Assembly (NCBI RefSeq): GCF_001039005.1
Contig: NZ_LDWR01000020.1
Span: 1-40,870, forward strand
Direction of reading: 5' to 3'
Length of the DNA stretch: 40,870 bases
Source of the DNA: Burkholderia cepacia
GTDB lineage: Bacteria > Pseudomonadota > Gammaproteobacteria > Burkholderiales > Burkholderiaceae
Positions 34,463-40,870 of the stretch are shown one piece after another. The translations under genes were made by a program, and so were the position numbers. The notes beneath the pieces are model-generated. The model had not been told where the DNA came from, searched no databases, and was given only the letters and a program-made list of their open reading frames with translations. Every line of letters starts with the position of its first letter. Within the stretch, counting starts at the first letter, position 1.

Positions 34463-35123
34463 ACTTCTTCGTCTCCTTTGCGCTGTTGTGGGGTCTTTAC
34501 ATCTGCATTGGGCAATTGCAGGGGAGATATCCCTATACGATGAGTCCCGGTTTGTTACTTTTTCAGATGGGGGGAGATTATACGGATATTATTCGGCTCA
34601 TAATGAATTATTTTATTGTAGATTTTTATTTTATACAAAAAAATCCGTTCGCGTTTTGGGTGGGGGTTTTCCAATAGAAACATTTGATCTCGATTATCGT
34701 GATCAGAGGTACAAATATGCTCGAATTGACCCCGCGTCTTCTATTCGTGGCTTTTTGTCAAAAAAAAGTAAAACTATCACGATAAACACCGAAAGGCCGC
34801 GTGCTGGATGTCAGAGTGCGGCAGGATTTTTTCCGAGTGATGGCGGTCTTCCGTATACGGAGGTTGGGAGAATTTATGGTGTGGGAATTGGCGTTTTAAA
34901 TAACAGATCGTCTATTTATAGAAATTTTGATTTGATCGATAGGATTGGCTATCTTTTTCCTGGTGATGTGGTTGTCGTGATTAAGCGAAAAGGTGAATAT
35001 TCGTACATTCGTTATGTTAACCCGGATATGTTAATCGAAGATGACGATAAGAGGCACATCAAGACCGGCTGGATCCGTTCCGCTGACCTCGTGAATCCAT
35101 TTCTGTCAACGAGCAAACCATGA
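34449..35123 (+). CDS. Probable immunity protein to the muramidase effector
   Basis: A 224-residue exported protein. The signal peptide spans about residues 1-25 (LLRLLCAVVGSLHLHWAIAG), placing it in the periplasm, where a muramidase would act. ATG 34449 lies inside the effector gene, 14 bp before its stop, a coupling typical of toxin-immunity pairs. The C-terminal part (VVVVIKRKGEYSYIRYV ... TGWIRSADLV) resembles a bacterial SH3-like fold. Two Cys residues could form a disulfide. It is strongly AT-rich relative to the genome. No family is recognised for the N-terminal part; the immunity role is inferred from position, signal peptide and coupling. Confidence 0.72.
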   Translation: MNSNKLLRLLCAVVGSLHLHWAIAGEISLYDESRFVTFSDGGRLYGYYSAHNELFYCRFLFYTKKSVRVLGGGFPIETFDLDYRDQRYKYARIDPASSIRGFLSKKSKTITINTERPRAGCQSAAGFFPSDGGLPYTEVGRIYGVGIGVLNNRSSIYRNFDLIDRIGYLFPGDVVVVIKRKGEYSYIRYVNPDMLIEDDDKRHIKTGWIRSADLVNPFLSTSKP

Positions 35124-35371
35124 TTGATCTTATCCGTCTCGGCGATGAGACAGACCACCGCGGCAAGGTTGTAAGTGCCTCGCCAACCATGAGCTATGGC
35201 GACATTGCGGTCGCTCGCAAAGGTGATCGGATCACCTGCCCGCAGCATCCTGAAGTGCGCCCCAATGTGATCGAGGAAGGCGATGAAGAGATCACCGACG
35301 AAGGTGTTCCGGTTGCGCGTGCCGGTTATCGAGGCACATGCGGCTGCCACCTGATTTCGAGCGTGCGATGA
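35120..35371 (+). CDS. PAAR-domain spike-tip protein
   Basis: An 83-residue PAAR protein that would cap the VgrG spike and help carry effectors. The pattern LGDETDHRGKVVSASP, then VARKGDRITCPQHP and GCHLISS fits a stand-alone PAAR fold with Cys and His residues for zinc. It begins with an ATGA overlap with the immunity gene stop and ends in an ATGA overlap with the next gene, so it is translationally coupled on both sides. No toxin extension is fused to it. Confidence 0.85.
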   Translation: MIDLIRLGDETDHRGKVVSASPTMSYGDIAVARKGDRITCPQHPEVRPNVIEEGDEEITDEGVPVARAGYRGTCGCHLISSVR

Positions 35372-35964
35372 TGACTGAATCCGCGCAGTTCAATCCGTCG
35401 AGTTTCACATCCACCAGGGTATGGGTATTGCAGGAGGACGTAACCCGGAACCTGCTCGTTCAGCGTAAGGAACCGGACGCTAACGCAGTGAGTGGCTTTC
35501 TGTCCTATTTCGATGCGATGCTGGAAGCCCTGTTCTTGAAAAATGCGAGTGGTCTCCGGTGCATGCCGGTTCCCGCTTCGCGGTTCGATACCCAGCCGTT
35601 CCGGTCGGGAAATGGCTATGCCATCGCGCTGCACATGGGCTTTGCGGCCAGCCAGAAGCGGCTGATCCTGAACCGGGATAACCAGTTGTCTCGCATCACG
35701 ATGACGGTGCGATGGGCTAGTGACCGTGACGGACTGGAACTGCCGGCGTATGCGGTTGCGGAGTTTGCCAGGTTGTACGAGGCCGCCGGGATATTTGCGT
35801 GGCGTGAAATGTTCTGCGACACGGACTGGAGCCAGGAAAAACTGGACCGCGTGACCGCCCAAATGGAATTGCCGGTCATACCGTGGAGAAAGGTCCGCGC
35901 CGAACAGTGTGCGCTGTTCAATTCGGAGTCCGGCCAGTGGCATTTTGTACCACTAAAGGTATGA
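35368..35964 (+). CDS. Unknown T6SS-linked protein, paralogue A
   Basis: A 198-residue soluble protein of no recognised family. ATG 35368 overlaps the PAAR stop (ATGA), preferred over the second Met at 35371 and the longer start at 35338. Its C-terminal third (LYEAAGIFAWREMF ... CALFNSESGQWHFVPL) is clearly homologous to the next gene's product, which has AGLFAWRD, AALFDVEFGQWHVV and a similar length. It has no signal peptide and is probably cytoplasmic. In this position it could be a chaperone or adaptor, an immunity protein for another toxin, or regulatory; the sequence does not decide. Confidence 0.72.
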   Translation: MMTESAQFNPSSFTSTRVWVLQEDVTRNLLVQRKEPDANAVSGFLSYFDAMLEALFLKNASGLRCMPVPASRFDTQPFRSGNGYAIALHMGFAASQKRLILNRDNQLSRITMTVRWASDRDGLELPAYAVAEFARLYEAAGIFAWREMFCDTDWSQEKLDRVTAQMELPVIPWRKVRAEQCALFNSESGQWHFVPLKV

Positions 35965-36626
35965 ATTACGAATGGAATGGGAAGCAGTATGAAGTCGGGT
36001 ACTTTTTCATGGACCCGATTACGTATGTGGTGACGGTGGAAATTGAACCGGGACAGTTTGAATACGTCACAGAGGCATTGGGGAATGGCCGTGTCCTGGT
36101 ATGTTTTCTGTCGCTGGCCGATGCGCATATCGAAGGGATGCTCCGAGCCAAGCCGGGATTGCAGTATCACGTAATGGAGGCTCGTAGCCTCCCGCCCCGA
36201 TTGTTCTTGAATTCCGAGGGCGGACTATTCGCAATGCTGCACTTGGCGTGGGGCGTGGCGGAAGGTCGGATGATCTTGTGTGAGGATGGCGCACCCAGAA
36301 GGTTCGGAGGGCCGTTGACGAAACCGATCGGCGATCATGAGCCGATCACGTTCAATGTGAACGCGACCGCACTCGGTACGCTGGATCGAATTTACGAGCA
36401 GGCCGGGCTGTTTGCTTGGCGTGACACTTGCGAATGGATGCGGACGACGTGGAACCTGTCCAGGTTACAGACGATGGCGAGACGGGCGATCAGGTTGGCG
36501 CCGGCGGTAGCTTGGCCGAATGGTACGGGCGAGACCGACGCGGCGCTGTTTGATGTGGAGTTCGGTCAATGGCATGTTGTCTCGCGAGAGGTGGCCGAGG
36601 ACATGCCGATGGACGACGGGGGGTAG
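35961..36626 (+). CDS. Unknown T6SS-linked protein, paralogue B
   Basis: A 221-residue homologue of the preceding protein, sharing the (Y)E(A/Q)AG(I/L)FAWR(E/D) motif and the ALF-x-x-E-x-GQWH-x-V C-terminus. ATG 35961 overlaps the previous stop (ATGA) and has AAAGG just before it; the longer frame from 35883 lies inside the upstream gene and is rejected. It is the last gene of the T6SS operon, followed by a hairpin and T-run. No function is assigned. Divergence between the two copies is substantial, so the duplication is not recent. Confidence 0.72.
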   Translation: MNYEWNGKQYEVGYFFMDPITYVVTVEIEPGQFEYVTEALGNGRVLVCFLSLADAHIEGMLRAKPGLQYHVMEARSLPPRLFLNSEGGLFAMLHLAWGVAEGRMILCEDGAPRRFGGPLTKPIGDHEPITFNVNATALGTLDRIYEQAGLFAWRDTCEWMRTTWNLSRLQTMARRAIRLAPAVAWPNGTGETDAALFDVEFGQWHVVSREVAEDMPMDDGG

Positions 36627-36656
36627 GGTGGCATTTGCATATCGGGAATGCCAGAG

Positions 36657-36675
36657 ATCACACGGTGTGATTTTT
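36657..36675 (+). terminator. Terminator of the T6SS operon
   Basis: The palindrome ATCACAC-G-GTGTGAT is followed immediately by a run of five T. A second small hairpin (CTGCC, four bases, GGCAG at 36679-36692) follows. It lies about 30 bp after the last stop codon of the operon. Confidence 0.55.
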
Positions 36676-36776
36676 AAGCTGCCTTGTGGCAGTGCCAATT
36701 GCGGTTCGTCATGCCTCGCACCGGCTTCGGAGCCTTTGATACGCGATGGCCGCATCACGCGTGAAAAATCCCATTG

Positions 36777-36841
36777 AATCATGGACTTGGTGACCCGGTG
36801 CTCAGGATATCCACAAGCTTGCCAACAAAATCTGTGGGTAA
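36777..36841 (+). repeat. DnaA-box repeat, copy 8
   Basis: aatcat at 36777, ATATCCACA at 36807-36815, 17-base spacer with CTTGCCAACA, TGTGGGTAA at 36833-36841 (the most diverged second 9-mer). First copy after the T6SS cassette. Confidence 0.8.
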
Positions 36842-36970
36842 GTAGCGCGGCTCGCGTGCGGCGATCGTGTTGTGCGCCACCGTGGCGTCGTGATGCGAAC
36901 TGAGGCGAAGCGGCGCAAACGATGGCCATCGCACGTGCCGCGTCTGCATCACGCGTGCCAAAGTCCATCG

Positions 36971-37035
36971 GATCAAGGGTTTAGCGCTGCGGTGCGCAGG
37001 ATATCCACAAGCTTGCCAACATTTTCTGTGGAGAA
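36971..37035 (+). repeat. DnaA-box repeat, copy 9
   Basis: gatcaa at 36971, ATATCCACA at 37001-37009, 17-base spacer with CTTGCCAACA, TGTGGAGAA at 37027-37035. Confidence 0.85.
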
Positions 37036-37070
37036 GTCCGGGTTTGCATTTGAGCTTACGCGGGGCAAAT

Positions 37071-37439
37071 TCACGCGGTGCAAATTCCGGCCACGCCGAC
37101 TTTCTGGAACAGGTGAGGGCTGATGACGGCCGACGACGGATAGGCCGACAGTTTTGCGACGAACTCGGGATGCGTGAACGCCGCGCGAAACGCGTCGGTC
37201 GATTCCCAGATCGCGTAGTTCAGGTAAGTCGGGCTGTCACCGAGCGCGCGATGCAGCTGGGTCGAGATGAATCCCGGCTGCCGTTTCATGAAATCGGCGT
37301 CGTTCTTCCATATAGCCAGAAAGTCCGCTTCGTCTGCGGGCGCCAGCGTGAACACGTTGACGAGGACGACCGGCTCCGCGGCGATGCCGAGCTGCTGCTG
37401 GATCGGAAAGTTCGGATCCATCGGTTTGAACTGGGACAT
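37071..37439 (-). CDS. Antibiotic biosynthesis monooxygenase-family protein
   Basis: A 122-residue protein of the dimeric alpha+beta barrel (ABM) type: the strand VVLVNVFTLAPADEADFLAIWKNDADFMKRQPGFISTQLHRAL is followed by YLNYAIWESTDAFRAAF, the usual order in this family. Members act as cofactor-free monooxygenases, haem-degrading enzymes or stress proteins; the substrate is unknown here. ATG 37439 is preceded by AGGAG, so the longer frame is rejected. It is 34 bp downstream of the marR gene on the same strand and probably under its control. Confidence 0.85.
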   Translation of the reverse strand: MSQFKPMDPNFPIQQQLGIAAEPVVLVNVFTLAPADEADFLAIWKNDADFMKRQPGFISTQLHRALGDSPTYLNYAIWESTDAFRAAFTHPEFVAKLSAYPSSAVISPHLFQKVGVAGICTA

Positions 37440-37473
37440 GAGAACTCCTGTGGGTCGTGGGTCAATCGAGCGA

Positions 37474-37920
37474 TCACGCGTGGCCTTCCTGGCCATGCGC
37501 GCGGGACATCGCCGACAGGACGCGAAGCGTCGCATCCAGGTCAGCGGAACTGAACTCGCCGGCGATGTCGCGAACGTGCTGTTGCCATTGCTCGACCACC
37601 GCCTGATAGGCCGCATCGCCGCGCGGCGTCAGTGCATACAGCGGCGATCGCTTGTGCGCCGGGTTGGGCAGCGACCGGACCAGCCCTTCATCGACCAGCA
37701 CGTTGATCTGTTTCAGCACGGCTTGCCGCGTGATCCCCATTGCGTCGGCAATCTGCGGGATGTTCGGGGCTTCCGGCGCCATCGAGATGGCGCCCAGCAC
37801 CTGCCAGCGCGCACTGGTCAAGCCGTGCGGCCCGGCAAAGGTGTTGCCCCATTCGATCAGCAGGCCGTTCAACCGGAATACGGATAACGCGACGGCGGTC
37901 AACTTCGCGGATTTCGTCAT
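37474..37920 (-). CDS. MarR-family transcriptional regulator
   Basis: A 148-residue winged-helix regulator. The DNA-binding core (about 35-105) includes LTSARWQVLGAI, PNIPQIADAMGITRQAVLKQINVLVDEGLV and the wing KRSPLYALTPRGDAA. Helices at both ends would form the dimer interface. ATG 37920 is chosen because the longer frame adds unrelated sequence crossing the promoter. It probably represses itself and the following monooxygenase gene through the gacaact repeats that overlap its promoter, and responds to a small ligand or oxidant that cannot be inferred. It is divergent from the secreted protein gene at 38095. Confidence 0.88.
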   Translation of the reverse strand: MTKSAKLTAVALSVFRLNGLLIEWGNTFAGPHGLTSARWQVLGAISMAPEAPNIPQIADAMGITRQAVLKQINVLVDEGLVRSLPNPAHKRSPLYALTPRGDAAYQAVVEQWQQHVRDIAGEFSSADLDATLRVLSAMSRAHGQEGHA

Positions 37921-37939
37921 ACTCGAGACACGGGATGAA

Positions 37940-37977
37940 TTGACAACTACTTTACGTAATGGACAACTAGTTGTCAA
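37940..37977. promoter_or_regulatory. MarR operator repeats
   Basis: TTGACAACT at 37940-37948 and a perfect 14-bp palindrome GACAACTAGTTGTC at 37962-37975 place three gacaact half-sites around the marR promoter, the usual layout for autorepression. The site may also affect the divergent gene. Confidence 0.6.
37949..37977 (-). promoter_or_regulatory. marR promoter
   Basis: On the minus strand: TTGACA, a 17-base spacer, TAAAGT, about 30 bp upstream of the marR ATG. The -35 lies within the operator palindrome. Confidence 0.55.
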
Positions 37978-38094
37978 ATCCAAGATGCACGTCGTGGATC
38001 GAGGGCGGATAGGTAAACTTGTGCCGCGATCCGGCACCGATGGCACCGATGGCAGCGGATTGCCGACCGACAACAAGGAACCTGGAGAGCATCA

Positions 38095-38604
38095 GTGAGA
38101 ACGATCCGGAAGACGATCGCCGTTCTGTCGCTTGTGTCCGCATGCAGTCCGTTCGCGCGCGCCTGTCAGCCGCCCGACTATCGGACCGCGTATTTCGGCG
38201 ACGCGGAACAACACATGAGCGACGCACTCCGCGACAAGGTAGTCGACGACATCCGTGCCAATCACTACACGATCGTCGAACTTCGCATCGGCTTGCTGTT
38301 CTACCCGATCGTCAGGAAAGGCGACACGATCTACCTCGGCCACCAGCCGATCGCCACCCGGAACGATTCGTTCTGGTACCTCGGGCACGGCTATTACCAG
38401 TTGAACGGCCAGCTCTATTACCTGGGCGAACACGTCAGTGCCTATCCGCTCGGCGGTACCGTCGTCGTTCATGTGGAGGATCGGACCCGCCCCAGGCCGG
38501 ATGATTATCCGCAGGGCCTCATGTATTGCAGGGTGGAGCAGCACGCGAGCATTCTCGAAACCTCGACCGGCCTGCGGGTCGAGCGGATCGTCGAAGACAA
38601 TTGA
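38095..38604 (+). CDS. Secreted hypothetical protein
   Basis: A 169-residue exported protein not assigned to a family. The GTG start at 38095 has GGAGAG upstream. The signal peptide spans about 1-23 (TIAVLSLVSACSPFARA), followed by Cys24; the context ARAC is only a weak lipobox. The mature part is rich in Tyr and beta-strand patterns (FWYLGHGYYQLNGQLYYLGEHVSAYPLGGTVVVHVEDR), suggesting a small beta domain in the periplasm or on the surface. It is divergent from marR, whose operator lies about 120 bp upstream. Confidence 0.7.
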   Translation: MRTIRKTIAVLSLVSACSPFARACQPPDYRTAYFGDAEQHMSDALRDKVVDDIRANHYTIVELRIGLLFYPIVRKGDTIYLGHQPIATRNDSFWYLGHGYYQLNGQLYYLGEHVSAYPLGGTVVVHVEDRTRPRPDDYPQGLMYCRVEQHASILETSTGLRVERIVEDN

Positions 38605-38686
38605 GTCGAGGTCATCGCGGCGGCGCGCATGCGTGCATTTGCAGCGGCATGGCGCATTTGCCGCGCACGGACGACAAACCCTTTCC

Positions 38687-38751
38687 GATCAATGGCTTGA
38701 TGCCGTTAATGGAAGGTTGTCCACAAGCTTGCCAACATAATCTGTGGAAAA
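38687..38751 (+). repeat. DnaA-box repeat, copy 10
   Basis: gatcaa at 38687, TTGTCCACA at 38717-38725, 17-base spacer with CTTGCCAACA, TGTGGAAAA at 38743-38751. The first 9-mer here equals the reverse complement of the second 9-mer of most other copies, supporting the DnaA-box reading. It lies between convergent genes. Confidence 0.85.
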
Positions 38752-38770
38752 GCGGCGTGGCACGCGTGCA

Positions 38771-40147
38771 TCAGACTGGTGCAGGAAAGCGCACCGTGAC
38801 AGTCAGCCCGTGCCCGCCGCGCGTGGTGCCGAGCGCGACCGTCGCGCGATGCTGTTCGGCGATCCGCTTGACGATCGACAGCCCGAGCCCGCTCCCCGAC
38901 GACGTGACGGCCTGCGCACCCTCGCCGCGATAGAAGCGCTCCCACACGTCCGTGCGTTCGGCTTCCGGGATTCCGGGGCCGTCGTCGGCGACCTCGAGCA
39001 CGGGCGTCGTGCCGTCGATGCGGGCGGACACGTCGACGCGCGCGCCATCGCCCGCATAGCGGATCGCGTTGTCGACGAGGTTGTTCAGCAGCACGCGCAG
39101 CGTGTCGGGATTGCCCGCGGTCATCACGGGCGACGCGACGATCGCGCCGAGATCGATCCGGTGCGCATCGGCGACGCGCGCGCGATCCGCGACCACCGAC
39201 CGGCACAACGCGGAGAGATCGATGGGCGTGGACGCGGACGCGGCCGCTTGCGCATCGGGTTCGAGGCGCGCGAGCGTCAGCAACTGCTCGGCGAGGTGGC
39301 CGAGGCGCGTCGTGCCCGCGTGGATCTGCGCGAGGATGCGCTCGCGCTCGTCGGCGCTTGTCGCGCGCCGCAGCAATTGCGACTGGATCGACAGCCCCAT
39401 GATCGGCGTGCGCAACTCGTGCGCGGCGTCGGCGATGAAGTGCCGCTGCAGCGTGAACGAACGATCGAGCCGCGCGAGCAGGTCGTTGATCGCTTCGGCG
39501 AGCGGTCGGACCTCGTTCGGCATCGACGCGACGTCGACCGGTTCGAGATTGTTCGCATTCCTGCGCTTGAGGCCGGACGCGATCGTGCGCAGCGGCCGCA
39601 GCCCCGCGCCGATGCCGAACCACAGGCCGATCGCCAGGACCGGCAGCATCGAGAACACGGGCCACAGCAGGTGCACGGCGATGGCCGCGATCGCTTCCCA
39701 GCGCGCATGCCGCGCTTGCGCGAGCCGGATCGTCGTGCCGCCGCGCTCGGTCACATAGGTGCGCCACGGCTGGCCGCCGACGTCGATGCTCGCGATGCCT
39801 TTCTGCTCGGGCGGCGGCAGGGTCGACTCGCGATCGGTCGAATACACGAGCGTGCCGTTGCGCCAGACCTGCAGCAGCACCGCATCGGGATCGCTGGCTT
39901 CGAAGCCGTGTTTGCCTTTGGCGTCGTTGCTGAACGACAGCTCGCCGTTCGGGCCGACGACGATCTGCTTCGACATGCTGCGCATCTGGTCGTCAAGCAG
40001 GTCGTCGAGCTCGCGCAGCGCGCCCCAGTAGGTGCCCGCGCTCGCGACCAGGCCGATCACGCACGCGGCCGGCAGCAGCCACATCAGCAGGCGCCGCCGC
40101 AGCGACGCGCTGCGCCAGCGCGCGATCGCGCGTTGCACGCCGGTCAT
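38771..40147 (-). CDS. QseC-like sensor histidine kinase
   Basis: A 458-residue inner-membrane kinase. Membrane helices at about 20-38 and 152-180 enclose a periplasmic sensor of about 115 residues. A HAMP linker follows (GLRPLRTIASGL), then the H-box DAAHELRTPIMGL with His243, the N-box NLVDNAIRYA, G1 box DDGPGIP and G2 box GSGLGLSIVKRI; all catalytic boxes are intact. It is the partner of the response regulator immediately upstream, with start and stop overlapping in ATGA. The ligand is unknown; the QseC resemblance is to the family, not proof of the same signal. Confidence 0.88.
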   Translation of the reverse strand: MTGVQRAIARWRSASLRRRLLMWLLPAACVIGLVASAGTYWGALRELDDLLDDQMRSMSKQIVVGPNGELSFSNDAKGKHGFEASDPDAVLLQVWRNGTLVYSTDRESTLPPPEQKGIASIDVGGQPWRTYVTERGGTTIRLAQARHARWEAIAAIAVHLLWPVFSMLPVLAIGLWFGIGAGLRPLRTIASGLKRRNANNLEPVDVASMPNEVRPLAEAINDLLARLDRSFTLQRHFIADAAHELRTPIMGLSIQSQLLRRATSADERERILAQIHAGTTRLGHLAEQLLTLARLEPDAQAAASASTPIDLSALCRSVVADRARVADAHRIDLGAIVASPVMTAGNPDTLRVLLNNLVDNAIRYAGDGARVDVSARIDGTTPVLEVADDGPGIPEAERTDVWERFYRGEGAQAVTSSGSGLGLSIVKRIAEQHRATVALGTTRGGHGLTVTVRFPAPV

Positions 40148-40806
40148 GCGCCGTCACCGATCCGGTAGCCGACGCCGCGCACCGTGCGGATCATGTCGTG
40201 GCCGAGCTTCTTGCGCAGGTTGTGGATATGCACCTGCACCGCGTTGCTCTCGATTTCCTCGCCCCAGCTGTACAGCCGCTCCTCGAACTGCTCGCGCGAA
40301 ATCACCGCGCCGGGTTCGCGCATCAGTTCGTGCAGCAGCACGAACTCCTTCGGCGACAGCGGCACTTCGTCGTCGCCGAGCCATACGAGGTGCTTGACGG
40401 GATCGAGCCGCAGCGGGCCGATCGAAAGCGTGGTCTGCGCGCGCCCCGCATGGCGGCGGTTGACCGCGCGGATGCGGGCCAGCAGTTCGTCGAGCTCGAA
40501 CGGCTTGACGAGATAATCGTCCGCGCCGCTGTCGAGGCCTGCGATGCGGTCCGGCACGCCGTCGCGCGCGGTGATGATGATTGCGGGCAGGGTTTCGTCG
40601 CGGCGACGCAGCGCGGCGAGCACCGACAGGCCGTCGCGGTTCGGCAGCCCGAGGTCGAGCAACAGCAGGCCGTAGCCGGTCGAGCGCAGCGCGAGCGACG
40701 CGGCGTCGCCGTCCTTCACCCAATCGACCGCGAAGCCTTCCTGTCTGAGGCCCTGTTCGAGCCCGCTGCCGATCAGCGGATCGTCCTCTACGAGCAGTAC
40801 GCGCAT
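40144..40806 (-). CDS. QseB/PmrA-like response regulator
   Basis: A 220-residue OmpR-family regulator. The receiver (about 1-118) has Asp8/Asp9, phospho-acceptor Asp51 in LLLLDLGLPNRDG and Lys101 in DDYLVKPFELD. The winged-helix domain (about 128-218) contains LSPKEFVLLHELM, EERLYSWGEEIESNAVQVHIHNLRKKLG and RTVRGVGYRI, strongly like QseB. It is the first gene of a two-gene operon, overlapping the kinase start by ATGA. The promoter would lie to the right, near the window edge. Confidence 0.9.
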   Translation of the reverse strand: MRVLLVEDDPLIGSGLEQGLRQEGFAVDWVKDGDAASLALRSTGYGLLLLDLGLPNRDGLSVLAALRRRDETLPAIIITARDGVPDRIAGLDSGADDYLVKPFELDELLARIRAVNRRHAGRAQTTLSIGPLRLDPVKHLVWLGDDEVPLSPKEFVLLHELMREPGAVISREQFEERLYSWGEEIESNAVQVHIHNLRKKLGHDMIRTVRGVGYRIGDGA

Positions 40807-40846
40807 GGATTCCTGTCTCTTCAGCAGGGCGCCGTGGCACCCGGGG

Positions 40847-40870
40847 TTTTAGGGTCTGTTTACATAGGGA
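40847..40870. mobile_element. Possible transposable-element terminus cut by the window edge
   Basis: The last bases, tttagggtctgtttacat and on, resemble the left boundary of the MITE-like element (tttagggcctgttcccgc): 13 of the first 14 bases agree. Only the outer end is visible, so this is a weak call. Confidence 0.25.

Larger units (their letters stand above)
36627..37070. other. Convergent intergenic region with two DnaA-box repeats
   Basis: Contains the T6SS operon terminator and repeat copies 8 and 9, which also share a gcatcacgcgtg block to their left (near 36752 and 36948). No gene is supported. It forms the right edge of the T6SS cassette. Confidence 0.6.

Noticed and set aside
25950..38751. 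CRISPR array
   Set aside because: The repeated units are clustered irregularly, spacers are not uniform in length, genes lie between copies, and no cas genes are present.
25950..38751. Replication origin formed by the DnaA-box-like sites
   Set aside because: The sites are spread over 13 kb in isolated pairs, without a compact cluster, an AT-rich unwinding element, or dnaA, parAB or rep genes nearby.
38771..40840. Long plus-strand frames opposite the QseC/QseB-like genes
   Set aside because: Antisense shadows with Arg-rich products; the minus-strand genes contain complete kinase and regulator motifs.
1..40870. tRNA or rRNA gene, including one as an integration target
   Set aside because: No cloverleaf or TTCGA-type T-loop arrangement was noticed at the island edges; the repeated target is the glsA 3' end instead.

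Overview
The window looks like chromosomal DNA of a Burkholderia, most likely of the B. cepacia complex. Core genes are very GC-rich with G or C at most third codon positions. The divergent penR/penA beta-lactamase pair, the 304-residue glutaminase, the type VI secretion (T6SS) vgrG cluster and the giant serine/glycine-rich autotransporter all fit. This comes from recognising protein families by eye; no database search was run.

Layout. 1-4195 is an accessory region of lower GC: an unrecognised gene, then a two-gene operon (DGQHR-domain protein plus an unknown partner) on the minus strand. A 48-bp perfect direct repeat brackets the operon; its right copy is the 3' end of glsA, so this looks like an island integrated at that gene. 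4196-11912 is core-like: glsA, an RstA/RstB-like two-component pair, a type Vd patatin-like autotransporter, an MreB paralogue behind a sigma-28-like promoter, and a SanA/YdcF-type envelope protein. 12645-21245 is one 2866-residue autotransporter whose passenger holds ten nearly identical 300-bp tandem units. 21287-25869 has a Met/His-rich outer-membrane protein, a small hypothetical, an amylo-alpha-1,6-glucosidase family enzyme, a 253-bp MITE-like element with 31-bp perfect inverted ends that could fold into a three-way junction, and a small helical protein.

25950-38751 is punctuated by ten copies of a rigid 65-bp repeat. Each copy carries two convergent DnaA-box-like 9-mers exactly 17 bp apart, all in the same orientation and all intergenic. 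The repeats divide the region into cassettes: penR-penA; a small membrane protein; a T6SS delivery module (TagK-like protein, VgrG, muramidase effector, probable immunity protein, PAAR, two paralogous unknowns); and a marR-monooxygenase pair with a secreted unknown. After the last copy lies a QseC/QseB-like two-component system, and the window ends in a sequence resembling a transposon terminus.

The genes do not form one pathway. The main themes are cell-surface and envelope functions, signal sensing, beta-lactam resistance and interbacterial competition, with two accessory blocks. The best candidates for undescribed biology are the DnaA-box repeat family, the DGQHR operon in the glsA-linked island, the foldable MITE-like element, and the paralogous pair translationally coupled to PAAR.
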